Source of the DNA: Isohypsibius dastychi
Lineage: Eukaryota; Tardigrada; Eutardigrada; Parachela; Isohypsibiidae
Direction of reading: 5' to 3'
Assembly: GCA_034696485.1 (NCBI GenBank)
Contig: JAQIWT010000933.1
Coordinates: 1-13,657 of the forward strand
DNA length: 13,657 nucleotides
Part shown: in pieces, positions 8,890-13,657 of the stretch
Layout: every line of letters begins with the position of its first letter
Numbering within the stretch: the stretch's first letter is position 1
Position numbers and translations under genes: made by a program
Notes under the pieces: model-generated
What the model saw: the letters and a program-made list of their open reading frames with translations, nothing else
The model's database searches: none
Told to the model about the DNA's origin: nothing

Positions 8890-9111
8890 GTTATCTTGGT
8901 TGGAATATTTGGTTCTGGGTTCAGTCATAATTGAATTCAGAGATTAGTTCAGTTATCTGGAGTGTTGCCAGTTCAGAGCGCTCGTAAATAAAACTGCACT
9001 CAGGAATCAGGATGCATGATTGAGAACGAAACAGGGAACTGATTACGATTCCGCCATAATTCAGTTGCAAGGTACCATCTGCTTTTGACGAATGCATTGT
9101 TATTCATTTGT
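8890..9111. other. Gene-free spacer
   Basis: Nothing recognisable was seen between the 150-bp hairpin element and the first arm of the long inverted repeat. Confidence 0.4.
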
Positions 9112-9427
9112 GAAGTTGGGTTTAGGACTGCATAATACGTTCGACTCGACTATACATTGGACGCTCCTTAAGAAATACGAGAATCGCCACATGGAAGAAC
9201 TGGTTTATTGGTTATTGGTGACCAACAGAAGCGATGAAAATGCTAAGATAGTGTTAGGAAGACTCGAGCTTAAGTAGATTCAGATGAAAGAACCAGATAA
9301 CAAGCTGACGAGATGGCAAACAATCGAATGATAACGGGAAAAACAACTATACGATCTAGAACATTCGATAGCTTTAAAAACAATTATGTGCGCTTTGTAC
9401 GCCGATTTTCAGGAATTACCCCATAAC
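9112..9427 (+). repeat. Left arm of a long inverted repeat
   Basis: This segment is an inverted copy of 11095-11437. From 9139 to 9427 the two arms align with essentially no net gap, since paired positions sum to about 20523 at several anchors (9141, 9176, 9353, 9419). I judge identity to be roughly three quarters by eye. Matching blocks include TACGAGAATCGCCA, CTCGAGCTTAAGTAGATTCA and GATCTAGAAC. A short frame here (about 9176-9277, KYENRHMEELVYWLL) is partly kept in the other arm with several silent changes. However, similarity continues past its stop, so coding selection is not proven. Confidence 0.8.
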
Positions 9428-11094
9428 TTCCTGTCTCACAACTTCATCGATGTGTATGAGCTCATCTTTCGTAATTTGTCTATTCAGCGTTCTCTCTCTT
9501 GGAGGGAGCGTAGCAGTCTCGATTGTTGAATTTCATGTGGTATGCAATCAAAAAGAGCTTTGAGAAAGACCATACTACACATGTTTTAGCTGACTCATAT
9601 GCCCTGCATTCTGTAAACCGTATATCTGGGAATTACTCATGTAGTGGCAGTGGTGTGTTCGTCGAATATATTCGTTTCTATGCGAAGACAAGCTGTTGAA
9701 CGAAGACTTTACGATTTCGAACAATTTTTTTGGTTGGAATATTGTGGACATGAAAGACTGGAATTTATCATATTGATTTTTTGATTCTAATGTTTTGGAT
9801 CGTCGATGGTCAACTTCGAGAACGCAAAGAATTCCACCTTGAAGTTGAACGAAACTGGATGTCGGTTCAGAGCTGGTTGTTCATGAATCGGTTACCCGGA
9901 GAGCACGCGTTACGAAAAGAACGTTGCAATCCATCCACACGCCAATGGAGCATACAATTCACCTCCTTTTCTGCAATTCTGGCATTCGCGCCCTGGAATG
10001 GCTGGCCCGGATAGCAGTTAATTGGATGAGGCATTAACTTGAAACTTCTTGGGAAATATCGAGAATGTTTGATTTACCCAAGTTGGATCAAATCAATTCA
10101 AACACTGAACCAGAAAGCGAGGATTGAAACAACCGATTTACTCTGTCACCTTGGCCGGAAGTCCTGAAAGAAACCAACTTCAACCTGAATTCTTCGCCCG
10201 GAAGTGGCAGCTGCCGCCCTTAGTGTCCTGATTGCTTCCTGTTATGCAACGACTGCCCATCGGAGGTCTAGGTGAGCACAGGAAATCGAAACCGTTGAGC
10301 TTCCAAATTCTATCGATTCGAAACAGGATGGCACACAGCGAGAGAGTAAAATCAAGAAAGGAAGAATGAGTACATTCTCAAACATGGATAGTGAGAGTAC
10401 TCTCCTTCGGTTCTATCCAGGACGAAAGAACATGAATCTAACAAACACAACTCATATGGAAGCCCACGAGACTGCCCCGGATGAACGTACCGAAACCGGT
10501 GGATCAAAAAAAAGGGTTAGACAGAAGGGTTGGTCCTGAAAACGATTTTCAGTATTCGTTTTCGATTGGTTTTTAACCCTAGATACAAGTGAGTCACGTC
10601 CATCCTAGCAAAGCAGTAAGAATCTTGTTTACTCCTCACCAAAATTAGAAGTCACTTCAAACTGTTATTTGAAAGCCCTTCCTTCTGAACAAGAGGGTCA
10701 TGCAACTTTGATTCTCTTCATTGCATTGTTGCCCACATTTTTTTTCGAGATGTTGGTGACGGATCAGCCGAGATGCCCGAAAAAACCGGCAGCTGGATAT
10801 GTGATCATTTCTGTGCGTCCCATTTTGCTGTGTTTGAGTTGCCGACGGGATCCTAGGTAAGCGCGGAGATTGTTTAGTAATTTTTCTGGTTGTTCCTGGC
10901 AATCCATTCCTCCTGGCTTCTTTAATAATCGTTAATGGTGTTCCTCGTCAATAAAGTACCAGATATGATGTGTTGACTCCATATTTTAAAATTACCACGA
11001 CTCTCGAGTCCTAACTAAACTATGCGAGGATTTTCATGATGCATTCCTCGATGAAATCGAATGAGACTCGTTCGTGTAGTACAGTCATTGTCAA
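9428..11094. other. Region between inverted arms, no recognised gene
   Basis: About 1.7 kb separate the two arms. Open frames at 9781-10014 (plus) and around 10657-10902 (both strands) carry no motif I recognise, and no transposase signature was seen. Two donor-like sites (near 10271 and 10857) lack convincing upstream exons. Weak similarity between the arms may continue inward near 9515-9560 and 11030-11070. Confidence 0.4.
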
Positions 11095-11437
11095 GTTATG
11101 GGGTTATTTTCCGTAAAGCGTAGTACAAAGTGCAAACAATTCTGTTCAAAGCTATCATGTGTTCTAGATCTAACACTTGTTTTCTTCGTTATCATTGAGT
11201 CATTCGCTGTTTCATCAGCTTTCTGTCTGGTTCTTTCATTTGAATCTACTTAAGCTCGAGTCTTTTTAACACTCATTAAGCATTTCCATCGCTTTTTTTT
11301 GGTACCAACAGCCAATAAACTAGTCTTTCTACATGGCGATTCTCGTATTTTGTCATGAGCGTTCACTTTCCAATCGAGTCGATCATATCCTTAAAATCCT
11401 TAAAAATTATCTTTCAAGTTTATTTACGCCCAACTTG
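11095..11437 (-). repeat. Right arm of the long inverted repeat
   Basis: It is the inverted partner of 9112-9427, with a main block at 11095-11384. The outermost match (CCCAACTTG at 11429-11437, against GAAGTTGGG on the left) requires about 26 extra bases here, including a small CCTTAAAA duplication near 11390. The frame kept in the left arm is broken here by a TAA after about 24 residues. Confidence 0.8.
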
Positions 11438-11907
11438 ACATGATTGTTCGTTTCCCATTAGGCGAGCAAGATACCCGGAAGTCAAGTTCAGAAAATGACT
11501 GTCTGCTTTGCTGTACCATATCAAAGTTCTAAAATCATCTGCACTCTAGTCTTTGAGCTAGATGGGCTTTGGTCCACGAAGGAGTGTTACTTCAGTTGAC
11601 CGTTCTTAAGTTTGTTTCGGTGACGGATCTCGCTGTAAAACGTTCTTGCACGGTTGATGCAAAGTTCGGATTGCAGTCACCATCAATTTCGGTTTCCTGT
11701 TTTTGTTACTGTTTAAATCTCGGTGTAAGCGCTGGGTTATTTGCAGTTTTATTTGTGTATATTCTCGATCAGAATTTTTTGGATTGAATTTTCTCCGCCT
11801 CCGTACCGATGATTGATTGCATTGCGTAGTGGTCTTTGATGATATTGACGCTGTTAATACTTTTCGAATATGATAATAGACTCGTTTGGCGCAAATGTGT
11901 TATTTCG
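11438..11907. other. Gene-free spacer
   Basis: A plus-strand frame at 11569-11787 contains a hydrophobic stretch but no recognised motif or splice context. I do not accept it as a gene. Confidence 0.35.
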
Positions 11908-12309
11908 GATTGTCTGTTGACAAGAAACTGCTCTCCAAAGGCCGCACTTCTGGTCATAACCTGAAACATGGATTGATAGCGGAGAATATCTAAAAACATC
12001 AGCAACTATGAAATTCGGCAACAAGTCAATATGGTGTTGAAATATGAAGTTTTTGAAATGTGCCAGTTTTACGGCTATGATGTGTTTCGCGTCATCACGC
12101 CTGCTATCTTTTGATAGCCTAAAGGCTGATGACGTTAAACAGTACAGCCTCAAAAATGGCACATTTTCAGTGATTCTTGTCTCTTCACCGATTGAATTGT
12201 TGCCGAATTCATGACCGCTGACTATTTCTCATAGTATCCTTAATTGATTACTGTATAAGGTTATGACCGGAAGTGCGGCCTCAAAAAATCAGTATTTTGT
12301 GAGACGATC
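11908..12309. mobile_element. Long symmetric hairpin, MITE-like, about 400 bp
   Basis: The segment folds on itself around 12110/12111, with a perfect GCTATC-TTTT-GATAGC core. Matching blocks sit at mirror positions: ATTCGGCAACAA 12013-12024 with 12197-12208, GCCGCACTT 11941-11949 with 12272-12280 (sum 24221 in both), and GATTGTCT 11908-11915 with 12302-12309 (slightly shifted). There is almost no loop, which is unusual for an ordinary transposon and typical of a palindromic foldback element. There is no coding content. Target duplications were not identified. Confidence 0.8.
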
Positions 12310-12789
12310 AGATCCATGCTGGCTGACACTAGAAATTTCAAATATGGCCATTGATATGGTCAGCTTTAGAAGCAAAAACCAGCAAATCTCATTGTTTGTC
12401 ACTTACCACATGTTAAAATCCATGCTTACATAGAAAACGCCGGTACTGGAATCCACCATTTATAAATATGTAATCAACCTACTGGCTTGTTCGGCCTGAT
12501 TACTGATGTAAAGTTTCTGCAACTTTCAAAGCGTGTAACTAGGATGTGTGACCTGGGATACTCCTGTCAACCGGTCTTTAATTGTCTTAAAGTTCTTAGT
12601 CTGTTGCTGGAAAACCAGTGATTATCCGTAAAAAACTATTAGGGGATGCAACATGCTATACTGTCAGACATCTTTTGAAAATCAGAGTTTTAGGGTTGCT
12701 CACTAGCTGCAACCATATCGTATTTATAATTAACAGCGGAATTTAAACGATTAGCTGTATATTCAAGGTGTTATTGTATGTTGTTTCAG
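12310..12789. other. Gene-free spacer
   Basis: No gene or repeat was recognised. The stretch ends in TTGTATGTTGTTTCAG (up to 12789), a good splice-acceptor pattern directly before the possible exon at 12791. Confidence 0.35.
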
Positions 12790-12790
12790 A

Positions 12791-12863
12791 ATGTCATCGC
12801 TCCAACTCACCTATTCACACGGCACCGATACCCAAGACAACTTTGTCCTTCAAGGGAAATCTG
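12791..12863 (+). CDS. Possible start exon of a plus-strand gene
   Basis: A pyrimidine-rich acceptor (TTGTTTCAG, ending at 12789) precedes ATG by one base. The frame MSSLQLTYSHGTDTQDNF continues to a donor CTG/GTAAGA at 12864, with a second donor (ATTG/GTGAGT) nine bases on in the same phase. The peptide is soluble-looking with a mixed composition. I do not recognise it, and the rest of the gene is not identified to the right. A longer frame starting at 12768 reads the same DNA in a different frame and has no support. Confidence 0.3.
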
Positions 12864-13032
12864 GTAAGATTGGTGAGTCGAACTTCTCAATCTGTCAATC
12901 CGTGTGACTGCAGCAAGATCCGCCAAAACGCATTATTTGCTTCTACCAAGATGTGGGTCGATTTTGTTTATTTTGTCGCCGCAAAACTCAAGAGTACTTT
13001 CATGCTGATAATGCGAAACCAAGCTACATACA

Positions 13033-13047
13033 TCTCCGCCAAAATTA
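13033..13047 (+). repeat. Degenerate copy of the 13106-13202 arm motif
   Basis: TCTCCGCCAAAATTA here resembles TCTCCGCCAATATTA of the hairpin 90 bp to the right, which suggests an older or partial copy of the same element. Confidence 0.4.
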
Positions 13048-13105
13048 AGAGCGCACTTTGGCCTGTTCACTCAGTCAATCGATAGGGCGCAGGAACCCTC
13101 TTTAT

Positions 13106-13202
13106 TTTGGCGAAGACATTCGTCTCCGCCAATATTAGTAGCATGCTATTGATAGTCCGAAGTGTGCTATTAATATTGGCGGAGACGAACGTCTTCGCCA
13201 AA
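13106..13202. mobile_element. Hairpin element with 38-bp arms
   Basis: The arms 13106-13143 and 13165-13202 are reverse complements with only two mismatches (TTTGGCGAAGAC, TTCGTCTCCGCCAATATTA, TAGCA) around a 21-bp loop. It is too short to encode anything and is best read as a tiny foldback or MITE remnant. Confidence 0.75.
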
Positions 13203-13442
13203 TCAACCGAGTTATTGGTGAGATAATTATCAGCGAAAAAAACCTATCTTTTGCACACTTTGGTAATTTTTTTCGAATTATCGCGTTCGCGAGGTTCGCT
13301 TGTTAGTAGGAATTCGCTACTAAAAAACTGCTGGCTACGAAAATTCAAGGCTACGAGGCTGCGTAGTTTATGACGCCGTCAGGGGGTCATCTTTGAATTG
13401 TTGCCGGTATGGGTTGGTAAAGAAGTGCTTTATCCTCGAAAA

Positions 13443-13657
13443 GGGGGGGGGGCGCCTATATAACTGAACCCCAGGTGGTTGAACCCCGGTCTGTGTTACA
13501 CGCAGTGGTGGATTTGACAAAATTTATGTGGGGGGAGCTCCGCTCCGCTTACATTAGCGAAGCGGAAGCGGAACCGCTTTCCGCTTCGGTTTGCTTAGCG
13601 AAGCGGAAAAACGGGGGGGGAGGTCGTCTCATGTGGGGGGGGGGGGGGGGTCCCTCG
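13443..13657. repeat. G-runs and GC-rich palindromes at the window end
   Basis: G-runs of 10 (13443-13452), 6 (13530-13535), 8 (13613-13620) and 16 (13635-13650) alternate with AGCGAAGCGGAA, present at 13556-13567 and 13597-13608. A hairpin GAAGCGGAA/TTCCGCTTC (13565-13573 and 13579-13587) lies between them. The direct pair TGAACCCC occurs just before, near 13464 and 13480. This is low-complexity, assembly-breaking sequence with no gene seen. Confidence 0.7.

Noticed and set aside
9781-10014. 77-codon plus-strand frame, considered as a transposase remnant
   Set aside because: No catalytic DDE or other transposase motif was found, and nothing in the flanks supports an exon.
11769-12162. Minus-strand frames over the long hairpin
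   Set aside because: They span one arm and the centre of a palindromic element, with no recognisable protein.
12768-13085. 105-codon plus-strand frame
   Set aside because: It uses a frame different from the splice-bounded candidate exon, starts in the pyrimidine-rich acceptor tract, and shows no known motif.

Overview
The window looks like genomic DNA from an invertebrate-type metazoan (or very close relative) with compact, intron-rich genes. The evidence is three minus-strand protein genes with short introns (mostly about 50-75 bp, GT...AG), a furin-type proprotein convertase with P domain and Cys-rich tail, a ZCCHC10-type zinc-knuckle/Ser-rich protein, and many small inverted-repeat elements. 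I cannot name the species from the sequence.

Layout from left to right: 1-1699 has no recognised gene. It holds a near-palindrome at the edge, a 9-bp-period minisatellite (291-620) and unremarkable AT-rich DNA. 1700-2969 (minus) encodes a stand-alone HECT-type E3 ubiquitin ligase domain. 3280-6562 (minus) is a ten-exon subtilisin/kexin-like proprotein convertase of 757 residues with signal peptide, prodomain, complete catalytic residues, P domain and a furin-like Cys-rich tail, but no transmembrane segment before the stop. 7095-7478 is a foldback element with long terminal inverted repeats and an exact 8-bp target-site duplication. 7633-8301 (minus) is a four-exon ZCCHC10 homologue. Upstream of it is a G-quadruplex-type run and then a possible divergent plus-strand exon.

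From about 8740 to the end the sequence is dominated by inverted repeats: a 150-bp hairpin element, a pair of about 290-bp inverted arms 1.7 kb apart, a 400-bp almost symmetric hairpin and a 97-bp hairpin. The window ends in G-runs and GC-rich palindromes. One possible start exon of a further plus-strand gene lies at 12791-12863.

The three solid genes share a strand but have no obvious common pathway: secretory-pathway protein maturation, ubiquitin transfer and a nuclear RNA-binding-type protein. They look like ordinary neighbours. I found no convincing new multi-gene system. The points most worth checking are the HECT-only gene packed against the convertase, the atypical convertase tail, and the dense set of foldback elements.
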